Assembly: GCA_016785225.1 (NCBI GenBank)
Contig: JAFBJZ010000888.1
Location: forward strand, 2,918,501 to 2,982,500
From: Psettodes erumei
Taxonomy: Eukaryota > Chordata > Actinopteri > Pleuronectiformes > Psettodidae
Reading direction: 5' to 3'
DNA: 64,000 bases
Under the pieces are notes generated by a model. The model was not told the DNA's origin, searched no databases, and saw nothing but the letters and a program-made list of their open reading frames with translations. Below, in pieces: positions 38,731 through 52,028 of this stretch (its first letter is position 1; each line of letters begins with the position of its first letter). Both the position numbers and the translations under genes were made by a program.

Positions 38731-38754
38731 ACACACACACACACACACACACAC
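38731..38754. repeat. (AC)12 microsatellite
   Basis: Lies 22 bases after the long (TG)n and is complementary to it, so the two could pair as a hairpin. Confidence 0.97.
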
Positions 38755-38759
38755 AAAGC

Positions 38760-38785
38760 GAGAGAGAGAGAGAGAGAGAGAGAGA
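38760..38785. repeat. (GA)13 microsatellite
   Basis: Purine tract closing the TG/AC/GA compound repeat upstream of nfatc1. Confidence 0.97.
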
Positions 38786-38808
38786 CCTTACCCAAAGTAG
38801 GTAAGTTT

Positions 38809-41800
38809 CAGTTTTCAAATATTTAAATCGCTGTATATCAAGTATATTGTAAACCATTATTTATTAAATATTATTCTCACTGATATTGACACTAAAACTG
38901 TCCATGGTACCTGACTGCTATTCAGTCAAAGATTAAAATTTAAAATTCTTCTAAAACATAAAACTATTTAACAAAACAATCTGCAGGGTAAGATTAACTT
39001 ACTTGCTGTCCTGGAGTTTTTGATTGTTGTCATGGAAGTTTAAATTAGATTTCATTTTTTTCTTTAATGGCCTGTCTTAATGGGCTACTTAAATTTGGAC
39101 ACTAACCTGAAATTTCATAAATTTAAAAAAATGTTTAAATGTTACAACTTGCTTCTCGCTTCAAGATGGTAGAGCCTGTAGGAATAACAATAAACCTAAT
39201 AAATGATTCTGGTAATATTGTTGGTTTATCTGCTGTAAATTAACCATAATTCAGTGGTAGTGTATTATTTGGCTAGATGCAATGAATACAATTCTCCTGC
39301 ATGATTTTGCAAAGATGACCTGACATTTGACTTTCATACAGAGGAAGTGCGGTGTCTCCGACACAAACAGCACTATATCATATTGCAGCACATCTACTGA
39401 TATCACTATAATGGCCTTCCTCGTTAACATTGGCAATCGTGTTATTATATGATCATGAACATTATTCAACCATTCAATTCCCCGTGATTAAAATCAGAGC
39501 TGCTCTCAAATTTCATTTCCAAATGTGTTTTTTTATTTTGAGGGAAATACAGTTTCACAGCTTCACCCCAGCGTAACCACCCTGAATCACAGCACAGCAC
39601 AAACACACCGTGGTCCTCATCTTCACTTTCCACTACTTTGTATCAGAACAACCCCTGTGAACCTGCGGGCAAAAAAGGCCTAGTGCTTTGCCTATGTTAA
39701 AGGAAAATACTGAGGTTCATTTTACAGCTTATTTCCTTAATTGCACTCCTATTACCAGTCATCAGACTAGCAGTCCCCAATTTCAACTCAGTTGTTATGA
39801 TCTGGGGTCATGAAGTGATACAGAAAGGTGAAGCCCCATAAAGGTGTTGGTCAGACATGGCTGGTATATATTGTAGAACTTGAATATACAATGATTGCAT
39901 GTTTATACCTACTGTATATATATTTAAATATCCATTACTGAACATTGAAATGCCACTTATCTTTGTCTGCCAACTGCGGTGATTATTTAATGGTAGCACT
40001 TAAGCAACTGGCAGAATAATGGACACTGTAAACTTACACTGATACATGGAGTTTTAATTTGCAAAGGTACGGCCCATTATGACGCTTTTATAATGAACAG
40101 TCTAATAAGTGGTAGAATTTAACCACTGAACGCAGATCTTTTCCCATTCACAAGGCAATGAAAGAGTCCATGTGGGTTCCATATAGTATGTAAATGATAA
40201 TGATGAGAAAAGGGCAGGAATATCACTGTGTGATGGTAGCTGCCATGAGATCAATTAACGATGGCTTAGACAAGCTACGATGTAATTCCTTTTGAATGAG
40301 GGCCAGATTTCAAGAAAAAAAAAGACAGAGAGAGAGAGAGAGAGAGACTCCCGTGAGTCTGAAGCGTAGCTGGCAGGCTCAAGGATGATCGCACATAATC
40401 AGAAGCAGACAGCCTTTTGGGGGCAGGCAGGCTGTGGGGCAAGCGTAAGCACGGGGGGGAAAGTAATAGTACGCTGTGTTTTCTTTGCCTACAGTAGCTC
40501 TCTGGCGTCAGCTGTGGCTTGGCCAATGCTTGCGCGTCGTGTGAGCCCAAAAGATGAAAAAGCAGTATCACATACTTTAGGAGATGAATTACGATAGAAA
40601 CCAGGGGTGGTGGTGGTGGTCGGGTGGAGGGGTAGCAGCACTACTGATTGCCACTGTGAGTGGGACAAGGCTGCGCTGGTTGTTGAACAACTTTAAAACT
40701 CTGCGGTGGGGCACGGTTCAGCGGCATTCTGAGGGCTTATCTTGATGGATTCTGTGCTACTGAGGGAAGCACCATTAGCCATGGTGTCTGTCAACAGAAG
40801 TCCAGGCACTTCAGACCATCTCTGCTGTGACAAACACGGTAGCTACCAGCTCATCACGCACCCAGTAATTCATTAGAAAAGATGTGGCTGATGTGAAAAC
40901 CTGATGCCGTAATGCTTCTCATCATGCATGTGTGTGGAGGCACTGTGCTTAAGTCACTCTGCCCTTTCTTCAGGATCAGCTCATAAGTCCTGCCGCGTCT
41001 TTCTTCAGAGCGCGATTCAGGCTCAGGTACAAATCCCTACTAAAGTTTAACTGAGGTAAGGGCTTTATGTAAAAGAACATCCATACTGCGACTGTGTTCA
41101 CATGCCAAGGTAAACCCTATGGTGCTGCATGCCATCTGTACTTGCAGGAAGAAGGGCCAAATCATAACTTAACAGAGGTGGTTCAAATCCAAATTGTGTC
41201 TTAAACAGCAGTGAATGAGAAAAATGGACTAACTCACATTAAGCTGCCTTGCAGACGGTGTACCGCCCGCTCCTCGCCGTTAGAAAGCCCTCATTCTTTG
41301 GCGTCATGCCATTTTCAGTGACGGCGGTTACATTTCAGTGCCTGTGCTGAACACGTCTCTCTGCCTTCCTTCTGGTTCTGTTCTCCTGATGAGCTGCAAA
41401 ACATCCGCATAGTTTGATCACTAAACAGGTTGTATGGCTGCGTGGAGAATTTGCCTCCACTTTACATCTTTTCTGGAAATGCAAGATTGTAATTTATAGC
41501 TCTGCTACATCTGGCCCTGTGACACTGCACACACTGAGCAGCCACAACATGTCTGCGGAGAGCATTAGAGACTCACTGTGTCTTGCGCTCAGATTTATGA
41601 GCAGCCCGCTCCTCGCGCGTGTGTTTCGCAGAAAATGATCAGTGCTCGTGTCTTCTAAACAGAAACAGGCTGCTTTTACATTTAGACAGATTGAGATGTT
41701 GTTGTTGTTGTTTTTTGCTCCTCTTCCTTTATTTTCTCTTTCCATAAATCAAGGCTATTTGTGACACACACAGACACACACGTGTGTGCCAAAACCAAGC

Positions 41801-44251
41801 TCTGTAGCGTCCGATGCAAAGATCGAACCTCACTCCTGCTCTGGGTGCACTGCTTCACTCTGGTGCATCACATTAAAAGGACTGGAAATCTTTGCCAACA
41901 GCACTGATGATATAACAAATGACACAAGTGGGTTTTTCACTGTGAGTGCTATGCTTAATGCCCTCTTCTTTAATGTTTACTACCAGCGGTTTGGCCCAGG
42001 AGTCAGGCTACGTCTTGGCACGGTCAGACACAGTTTCTTAGAATTCTCCATAAAAGATTTACACATTAAAAAAAGCTAAAAGTTGACAGGTATAAATAAT
42101 CATATCTAAAGCTTTCCAAGCTGTGAGCTTAGTCTTGTCATATTTGTTTGTCTAGACATCAGGAATGCTACCAGTTGGGAAAAAAAGGGATTTAGGCAAA
42201 TATTAACATGGATATGGACACTAACAAGACATGTAAACCCAGAGAAATGTAGCAAACTGTGGGTTAAATCTTAGCGATACATATAAATTCAAGGCCACAA
42301 ACCCTCAAAGCTGCACAGTTAATCCTCTCCTTTTACAGCATATAATTCATGTTTGACATATCCGGGCAAATGTGTACATTGGCATCTTGAGCTCACTACA
42401 CTATTATTATCTATTTTCTAAGTTTTTCTATGCGCTGTAACTTGAATCTGCCACTTTTTTTAAAAAATAGCTGTAAACACTCATTTGCGCGCACTCTGTT
42501 GATACAAGTTTATTGCTCCGCCACGTTTAACCCTGCAGCGTCGGTGGTAGCTGCTGCAGCCACAGACGCGGTGACTAGTCATCCCGTTTGGATGTCGTCT
42601 AATGTGAGCAGCGATGGCGTTAAATGAAGAAGTCTGCGGTTAATGAACGCAAGTTGTGAATGGCTGTGGTCATTTCCATTCCTTCCATCTGGCATGAGTG
42701 TGCAGTGCACACGCACAAGTTGTACACACTTCCACACTTCTCCTTTTTTTTCCTCCTTTTGTTGGTGCGTAGCTGCATGGAGGTGCATACTTCAGTGCTC
42801 ACAATGGAGAACTGCTCGGAGCTATCTTAGGCATGTCTGGACACTGCTATATGTTTAGCTACTGGCTTTTTTCAGAGATTCCTCTTATGAACAGGAAGTA
42901 ACGTACATGTCTGGCTTGCAAACCAAAGGAGCAGGCCCCGTCATCGTCACACGGGCGTTGACTAAGATCGTGCGCTGGGGGAAAAATGGGGAAGGATGCG
43001 AAGCCGGGGATTTGTGGCTGTTTACATGATGTACTGAGGATAGATGTTCTTACACACGGCCCCGGGGCCTTGTCGCATTGTTGCAGGTTTGTTATGATAA
43101 GTGAGATTAATACAGCTCTTCAAGCTATTGCTACCCACTTAGTTCTGATATCCTGCAACCGTACTTTATCAGAAAGTCTATTCAAGGAGATATACATTTT
43201 TAAGAATGAAAGAAATAAAATAAAACATACAAACATGATGGAATAAATGAAACAAAATCTTAAAAGTATGATAATGGTATCTGAATTAAGTTTGATTTAA
43301 CCAGAGCTCCACAAGACTGAACTATGTGAACACTGTTGTTCTTTGTTTAAACTAATGACCTATTACTGCACTCTGTCAGTGTTGCTTTCTCTACGACTGG
43401 TTTTGCTGACGGTGTGAGTTGCGATAAGAGCTCCATCATGGGGGCTGTATCTTACCCACATGTGTAGCTAATTCAAAACCTGTGGCCAATAACCGTTTCT
43501 ATAGGTCAAAAGATATACGACCTATGAGACAGTTTTCCGACATCACTTTGCACACACAGATAATTACTCAGGCAAGACATCTGAGGATGGTCATATTGCC
43601 AGTTTTAAACAAAAATACAATGATGTTTTATTTTTTCTTCCCCCTCCCCCTATCGAAATACCCATTCAGTTTTGTTACAATCCCTGTAATGGTTATGGGA
43701 TTATAAGGGCGGATGGTTTCATTTTTCTAGCCCATGACTGTCACATCCAGGTCCATTACAGTGATTTAAACCCAAGCATATATGCCAAGGCCATTTTTAC
43801 TGCAGGGCTCTCCAGCCTGGCTCCTCTACGTTAAAACCCATTTATACAGTCCAGCACAGCCAGGGTCCTGGTTACGCGAAAGGGTCACTCGCAAATCTGA
43901 GCTCAATCTCCCTGTGTCTTGAATCATTTTGTCGAATAAATACAGAGAGGTGATTTGTCTCAGGCAGTCACTGTTTCCATTGCTATTTATTTAACTAAAC
44001 GATGACAGGGCAGGAGGTTTCAGTGCTATAGGACATATTTCATTTAAAGAAATACACACAGCATTCATCTAATTCCAAATGCATACACAAAAGAAATGAC
44101 TGGATAATACTGGATAACAAACATTCACTAAACTCAATCAGACGTTCCCTCTACTGCCACGCTCTGTCCCTTCCCAGTTCCTAATGACATCACTGGGTCA
44201 TTCGTTGGACAGCAATTGGGTCCAGTGACACAAATCAGTCACACAATGATC
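38809..44251. other. upstream intergenic DNA, no gene recognised
   Basis: AT-rich to about 40.3 kb, then mixed. Contains a (GA)n run at 40328-40348 and a short GTT run near 41700. No coding exon, RNA gene or clear mobile element recognised. Confidence 0.75.
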
Positions 44252-44608
44252 TAAAGGGGCAGTTTGACATTTTGGGAAATATGCTTATTCGCTGTCTCGG
44301 TGACAGTTAGATGAGAGGATCGTTAAAACTTCAGTCTGGCTCTTCCAGGAAGTCACTGCCTGGCCTGGCCAAGAAATAGTCTGAAAAAAGTCTGACACGT
44401 AAAACCACAAATTGGTGTTTTTTCACTTTTGGTTTTTGCAATGGATGTTTTATTTTATTTTACTGTTTTTACTTCTGGACAGAGCTGATTCCTCTGGTTT
44501 GCAGACTTTATGCTATCCTCAGCTAACTGTCTCCTGCCTCCAGCTACATATACCAGGGAGACATGAGAGTTGTAATGAGCTTCTCAAGAAAGCACAATGT
44601 TGAACTGT
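44252..44608 (+). mobile_element. degenerate percomorph interspersed repeat with terminal inverted ends
   Basis: Begins GGGGCAGTTTGACATTTTGG and contains AAATATGCTTATTCGCTGTC, AGTTAGATGAGAGGATCG, GGAAGTCACTGCCTGG, CCAAGAAATAGTCTG, TAAAACCACAAATTGG and GACTTTATGCTATCCTCAGC. These are the successive landmarks of a very common non-autonomous repeat of percomorph fish. Its right end (GACATGAGAGTTGTAATGAG onward) normally mirrors the left end; here it is diverged and partly deleted. No coding capacity. I recognise the family but do not assert a database name. Confidence 0.8.
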
Positions 44609-47600
44609 TCGTTTTGAAACCAATTAATTTGACCACTGGGTGTAATGACTCTTTAATAACCAGTAAAATCTCTCATCATTACAGTTGGGATAAGATATTG
44701 TTTGCATGTACCCATGGCCATCAGCGTGTACTACATTGTATTCCCCCACAATGATTTTCATATTTCATTATTACACTGACGTCCATTTACGTTGTTTGTT
44801 GTAGTCACACTTGCAATCCTTCGACAAAAAAAACATGTGGATGACCCCCTGTAACCTCTCTTTAACCAGCACCGTATCAAGTCAACCATTTTTGAATGAC
44901 TGTATCTTCTGAGCCTTTGCTAATTGAAACACAATGTTTGCCGTCTGCTTTCCAGCTCAGGAAACCTATTGATTTTGGTGACCCTCCACCTTGCGTTGCC
45001 GACAGGCGACATTTTGACCAACCATTTTGTAACTACTCTGTCATCTAGAGTTTTAGGTGGACTGTGAAAGCAATAGCAGACTGGCTTATTCAGCCCTTGT
45101 GGAGCTTTGTCTTGTTTTGCTGGTTTGAATGAAGTGATTTATTGAAGGGCCACTGCAAACCACACAATACACTTTCATGGATTTTCTTGGTTGCATTAAA
45201 TTTTCTTTTATTTTCTTGTCAAATGGAAACTGCTGCAAAAACAAAATTGGATGCACATTAGTGGAGGCATTCTGTCTCGCTATAGTTCCGGTTTAGCAAT
45301 TGAAACATGCATGTCGTTCAAGGAAGCTAACAGGGAGACACTTGGTTGACAGCAGAAAGATTTCGGTTCAGTTGTATTGCTGCATCGTGATATACATGGC
45401 CTTTGTGCAGACCCAGAGAAAGCTTGAAGCGGCTCACTTACACTGCTGTTACTGGGATTCTGTGACCTGCCCTTGGTGCTGGTATTGACATGTCATAAAA
45501 AGATTAAAAATAGCTCGATCCTGGCTTACAGTGTGGCAGCAAGTCACACTCTGGCCTAAGATCTGCCGACAGTCACTCTGACGGAGGAGTCAGGAAAAAT
45601 AGCTCCCGCTGGACATTTATGTGGAGGGGGGGGTCAGCTGAAGGACCAACCCCTGTCTTCTTCCTCTTTTCCTGTCTCTAGTCAATGCCTTCCTTTTTCA
45701 CTGTCCCGCTGATGGGATCCCCTCTTCTGTTTCCTGCTGTTTGTGTCAGTTGCTTGGAAACCATGGCAGCTGTCCAGCTGGGAGTTTGGAGAGATTTTTT
45801 TCTTCTTTTTACTTATGTGACTTTGGGGGTAGGAAGGTTACAAGGTCAGCAATATGGGTGGGTTGCCCCCCTCTTTAACCTCAAACTAATGTGTAAGGAC
45901 AGAATTAAATTAAAATGCACTATTAGAAAAAAGAAAGCTGACAATGCACATCATAACTTTTACAAATATAATTTAGAATAAAATAAATATATATATTTTG
46001 TAGGCTATGCATTTGAGGTTGCTTACCTTCTAATATTATCAGCTAATTACTTGAGGCAGCTTTATGTGCCTCTACATGGATGGCAATCAATATGTTCATG
46101 TTTGTTTCACTCTTGCTGCCCCACCTGTAGTTTACAGCCACAGCAGGCACCAGCTGTCAGCAAAACACAAAGCTCTGATAAGTCTGTCGCTCTCCGACAG
46201 ACTCACACAGCAAACGGAGTGGAGCACCAGATCTTTCACTCAGGAGTTGGTGAAGATTAAAACAGAGGGAAAATGGTGAAATGGAATATTGGACTTGGAT
46301 GAGCTAAGTGGTCAGAAAACATGACTTCAAATGAATAGTAATTTTGCTCTGTCAGCTGGATGTGTATATAGGCGACTTGTTTGCCAACACGCCCTAAGTC
46401 CTGACTTCACCCCTGGGCTCGCCTCATGAGCTCATGTAGAACAATGAAATGTCTCATGGTAGTATCTCTTTCATTTTTTAAATTTATGTTTCAGCAGTTT
46501 ACTATCCAAAATCTAAGAGGATTTATTCATCAGCATGCAAAACATTACAGCCCCCATGAAATGTACTTGCATGGCAGCATGTGAACATTGTGAGGCGGTG
46601 TTGTCCACATCCACGGTATCTCAGAGATCAGCCGTCTCTGTCCTGCTCACAGTCCCTCAAGTGCCTGTGGACTCTCGTCATACGGCAGGCTGGTGACATG
46701 CTGATGCAGATGGTCAAGGACTAATGGGAAATTATGTTTGTTAAAGGCTGCAAAATACTGGCGTAATTATATTGGATCAAAACTTCACCATCCTAATCTT
46801 AACATGTGGAGTGAACAAATGACCTGCTCTTGAGTAAAGCGCTGTTCTATGGCCTATTTTTTTTAGTTATCTGCACTTTAACAATGTCACTGGGAAGCTG
46901 AATACAGTTTTTTTCCTTGTGGAGAAGAAGCAGGAAGGTGTTTATCTGCATATGAAGGTGTTTTCATCGTGAACAAATGCAGGTTTAACCTGGACTTCCT
47001 GCTTCACTTTAATATTTTGTCTACTCTTATTTCCTATTGTAATCACAATTACCATAACTTTATCTGCGCATCTTGAATGTGATGTGATAATGTGCTATCA
47101 AAGACAAATTCATGATTGTTACTGTGCCTGGTAACAAATTTTGTTTAGCGCGTACAAACAGCAACGGTACCTACAAGCCCTTGTTAAAAATGTTGTGATT
47201 CACGCTGTGTTATTAGTCAGCCACCTCCTTTGATTCACCTCCCATCTGGCTCGGATACGACTGGGGCCAGAATGTGTCACACGAGGCGCAGGCCGCGCAG
47301 TGCGATGCTCGAGGTGTTTGATGACTCCACTGAGGCCGAGGCTTGACCTCAACATCCCCCACATCACCTGCGTGCCGATAGCGCTGATATACAGTATGTC
47401 AGGTTTACGTCGGGCTGTTTTCTGCTTCTTAAGGCCTTTACGAGCTTTGACAGCAACCACACACAGACTTAAAAGCAGGGGTTAAACATGCACGACACAG
47501 ACACGCGCGCCCAGGACGTATTAGAATGTGTGTGTCTGCATGAAAACCTCACCAGGTCAGAATGACTCACTGGTGGCTGGATTCCACAAACTAACATATT

Positions 47601-50468
47601 CATGCACACAGAGGAGAAGCCGTTTTCCTTCTCTCTCACTCCATTCTGCACCTTTTAAACACTGCTGAGTCGAAAGCAGACATAACAAAGTGCTGCTCCA
47701 TGGGGAGAGAACGGGCTGCCCTGCTGTGGATCCATCTCAAGTCTTTCCCTTCCACCCTGTAGCCTTAAGCGTCTCCCCAGTCTCTGGAAACCTGATCTGG
47801 TGGCGTGTTTTTCACTTGAATCCGACAGCGGTGTTCCTGACCTCAGACAGTGATCCCAATCAGGAGGAATACCCTGATGCTGCAGTTTGGACCCTCTGCC
47901 CTGAAACCAAATAATATAATCGTGTAATGAGGGATCCCTCTCCAGGAAACATAGTCAAGTAGGAAAACTGGCTGCCGCTCCTGCTGATAACTTGCACGGT
48001 TTATTATAAAAGCACAATTTCAGTAAGTAATAGTCTCAATTTACAAATTACCATTCTGTAGTCAGTGACTGTTGGGATCTGGGATTCATCTCTTAGTTGC
48101 TTCTTAGTTGTGGCTGCCAATTTTACACTCATATTTGCTTGCCACAGTACAAATCAGCATTTCAGCATCAGTCAGAGTATTGTCATATTTTCTTGCAGGG
48201 TGACTCAAAATGCGATGATTCACACGCTCCAGTTCTTTTCCGACCTGTAAACACTGACCAGTGTCTGAAAATCCAGATCCTGATGTGGACTGCCCTGCGG
48301 TCGGTGTCGGACGTTGCGTAATTAGTGAAACCTTCTGGGAAGAGCTGTGGTGAAAGGCAGTGCACATTTCTGCGCATCCCAGACAAGAAACAGGATACTG
48401 TCCTCCTGTCCTGTGCGAGCAAAAGTAAGAGTAAATACAGAATAAGCCTTGACTTTCAACGGGCAGGGCGTGATCGCGCACTCACCTGCCTGCCGCTGTT
48501 TTTGTGGGGTATTTTTTTTACATGACGTCCATAAGTTGTGTGCGCTAGCGCAGGTAAATCTATTCATATACTGCGGTGTGTTCGAACAGGGCATGGCTGC
48601 AGTGGAAGTCGTGTGTGTACAGAAAGATCACTACCTATAGAGTGCCTTGCTTGTTTGATTTAACTGAAGCATTGGTCAGGCGTTATTCCAAGAAACCGTC
48701 GCACATGCAATATGGTGGATCAATCCCAATGTTGTATCACATTTACGAGACCACATGGTGCAATAATTCCTTATTCTATAGATGCATGATGAGTTTTAGG
48801 ATTATGACGCATCCCCCCCACAGTAAAAGTATGGGATTGTGAAAGCTTGCATGCCTTCATGGTGTGTTAGCTTTGTCATCCCTGGCAGCAGGAGGCAGTG
48901 TTACTCAGCAGCTCCCATGTGTCACAACCTTGCCGCTATCTACGTAACTGCTATGGCTTCTGGGAAACCGTCTGGACCCATAATCATCCTCCAGTAAAAG
49001 GGTATCAGGAGCTGCCACGATGCAAAAAAAACTCCCCCCAAAATATGTCAAAGCGTTCCAAGAATGCACACGTGCACAAACAAATGTATGACTGTAGAAC
49101 GCTAGGCTGCACATGACAGGTTTTGCCAAAAATAATAGCTCTCTCTGCACTTGCAATTGTGGCTGTATGTGTAAATACATCTGGACAACATAATTTCCCA
49201 CATCATCACCTCTGCGCACCCCCTCCCCACCCCTTTCCCTTTGTAAGAAAATAAAGCTCAGGTCTTGTCAGAGGGAATCCCTGCTCCCCCAGCTGAGAAT
49301 ACACACTCCATACTGGCCCCTTCCACAAAATTCTCTTCCAGCAGTCTGAAACCACCCTGACCCGTCGTCTAGAGTGACTCAATGCCTCGGCTTCCCGCAC
49401 TTCCCAGAAAGCCATGCCAGGCCGTGAGTGAGGAGATCTCCAGATGAATGAGATTTCCCCCTTTTGCATCGGTCGGGCCCTCGGCCGGTGTCCCGTCGGA
49501 ACACATTAGTACCGCGTCTGTGCGTGTGTCTGTGTCCTTGTGCGCTTTAACGGAGCTCCAAGACCCTTAAGGTGGAAAATTAGCCCTGGAAGTATTTACA
49601 TATCACCACATGGACCAGGTCTGTGTCCCAGCTTCACATTAGGCACAGAGTGCAGACTGGCTGCCATGGTGGCTTTTTTTAAACACCCAGACAGTTACGA
49701 AACTCACAGAGCAAATCGGTTATTATACCTCAGTTATGGTTCCATGATGTGGTTTCAGAGGGATGAAGGCTCTCGAAGTCCCATGTTGAACAAGAAGTTC
49801 GTCCAGGGCCCCATTAGTGTCGGAAAACCAAAAACGACCACCTCACTCTCAACTTTCTTCTCCGTCAGTGTAAAACTATCTACTTAGGTGCAACATCAAC
49901 TCGTACAGGCCATGGTACAGGTTAAAAGTCTTCATAAATCAATATTGGTAGTGTGACCAAGGAGAGGAGGGGATTCGACGGCTCGAAAGGTGCACAAGCT
50001 TCAGTCATCCTTAATTGCTCACGCACAAACGAATGTCTCTACAGCACAAAACGCAAGATGTAGCCGTTTGCGGCACACCTGCGCTCACAGGTTGTGGATC
50101 CCTGCTGCGATTCCCACATGTCAGAGCAATCTGTGGATTTCTACACAGTGTGCCGCAAGTGCAGAGAGCCGTTTTGCAAATCTTTCTAGAGACTGGTTTG
50201 CATGTCAGTGCAGGGACGCTCTCTCTGTCAGTTCACTGAAGGAATTAAGCTTTTTATTTTATTATTTATTATAAGTTTATTGATATTTCCTTTATTCATG
50301 TTTCTTCCAACAGAAACTCGGTTTTAATCGACTCCTGCTTTGATTTGAGTTTATGGGAAAACTAGCCCAAAAAGTGAGGGGGGAGGGGGGAGGTAAAAAA
50401 CATGTTTAATTTAATCATGATGTTGATCTTGAGCTTCTTAAGCATTTTCTAGAATCTCCCTGAATGGA
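44609..50468. other. intergenic DNA, no gene recognised
   Basis: Unique sequence with a G-run at 45627-45634 and a TA-rich patch at 45975-46000. A CTCF-like motif lies at 48882-48900. No exon recognised. Confidence 0.7.
48882..48900 (+). promoter_or_regulatory. CTCF-like motif
   Basis: CTGGCAGCAGGAGGCAGTG agrees with most of the CTCF core (CCASYAGRKGGCR). Judged by eye without a score. Confidence 0.3.
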
Positions 50469-50531
50469 GAGATTTTCCCTGCTGCCTGGAAGGGTAAACC
50501 CCAGACCCTTCCAGGCAGCAAGGAAAATCTC
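50469..50531. other. near-perfect 27-bp-stem hairpin, 9-base loop
   Basis: Left arm 50469-50495 and right arm 50505-50531 are reverse complements, except for one position that would be a G:U wobble in plus-strand RNA. The loop is AAACCCCAG. Arm core: GCTGCCTGGAAGGGT against ACCCTTCCAGGCAGC. The size and shape fit a pre-miRNA or a very small foldback element. I do not recognise a known miRNA seed. Confidence 0.85.
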
Positions 50532-50935
50532 CTGCACCCACGTTGCAACATTTCTTTCATATTTTATTTGAATTCTTTCTGCCTCTAAATAACAAACACA
50601 CTGTTCACAGAGCCTGCAGCAGATAATCTGGTTCACCAGGTGATGGACACAATGGACTGACTGTGTGGTCTGGGCAGTCAGAAAATCCAGAATGCACAGT
50701 CATATTTTATACATTTTATACTAATGTTGGTTGGGTGTCAGTCGTGACCAAACTGGCTGAGAGTACATGAAGATTAGTGAGTGAATAAATGCTGTAAATG
50801 CTTAAAAACACTTTAAAATCACAGATGTGAGACTGGGTAGTACTAATAGTTTTGGGCATAACAGGAATATGAAATAAATGCTCCCCAATCATTCAAATCC
50901 CCTTGATTTCCTGACTGCCCTTTACACACATGCGT

Positions 50936-50936
<1 letters not shown>

Positions 50937-50966
<30 letters not shown>
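50937..50966. repeat. (CA)15 microsatellite
   Basis: Uninterrupted CA units in the upstream intergenic region. Confidence 0.97.
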
Positions 50967-50969
<3 letters not shown>

Positions 50970-52006
50970 ACATAACAGACATTACACAGTGCATCGGCAG
51001 CAACTATTCGCTAACTCACAAAATCTTCTCTTTGGCTCAGTTTCACATCAGGAAACAACTTCACTTTGAACCCTTCTCGGGGTATTTTCCACCTCCTGCA
51101 CCTTTCCAGATACTAATACATGTAATGGTGAACTGAGGGTGACTCACAAAGTTTTACCTGGTGTGAATCTGCCAACATCTTTACTGGTGTTTGTCACGTA
51201 AAAGGTTGTACAATTAGAAAATAACCCTAAAAAAATATGAAGTGACTATTGGTATTATATTTTATACTCTATTGTTTAGATAAGAAGCTTCAATACTGAA
51301 TTTTGCTTTCTCCCACATTAGTTCCTTTTCAGAGTATATAACAAATTTGGAGCTGTCACTTTACAGATGACGTGTCCGTGCTGACGTCTGACTCTAACAG
51401 GACTTAGCAGTCAGGTTGTTTGAAACTGTGGTTGAGATAACGTATCCTGGTCTTTACATTAAGTCAGAGACGGGCGTACTCATCTGCAGTGTACTTTTTT
51501 AATCGTCAAACAGTGCGCACTGGTTTATGTGTTGCTGCTGCCATCTGCTGGGCTACTGTGGTACTGCATCATTACGACTGCTCTGTCGTAAGGTTTTTTT
51601 GTGCATGAGAAAAACTGGTGAATTTTAAAACAATATTACAAAAAATCAAACAAATATAATAAATGTGGTTTACATTTTATAGAGCTTACGTAATGCTTGT
51701 CAGCAATATAATGCAATACAAAGTTGCAATACATCAGAAAGCATATATCACATTCCTCAACGAGCATGCAAAGCAAATATCACAAAAGTAGATGCAAGTG
51801 AACCAGAAGTTTGATGTCGAATATAATTATGTGGACTGCATGCGTCCCTTCTCAGTCCCCCTGCGAGAATTAGAAAAATATCGTGGGAGTTTTCTTCAAG
51901 GGTTAGATAGAAAAAAATGGGTCTTATTTAGTCAGCTTCAAAAAAAATAAATGTTAAAAAAAAGAAAACTTGAAAGAAAGGGCACCGCGACTTTCAGATA
52001 TGGAGC

Positions 52007-52028
52007 CTTGCACCACCTGGTGGCGAAC
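52007..52028 (-). promoter_or_regulatory. CTCF-like motif
   Basis: Minus strand reads GCCACCAGGTGGTGC; 12 of 14 positions agree with a CCACCAGGGGGCGC core. The centre is palindromic, so orientation is uncertain. It lies about 14 kb upstream of nfatc1. Confidence 0.35.

Noticed and set aside
49540..49887. 115-codon plus-strand frame
   Set aside because: No similarity recognised, no splice or promoter context, ordinary length for chance.
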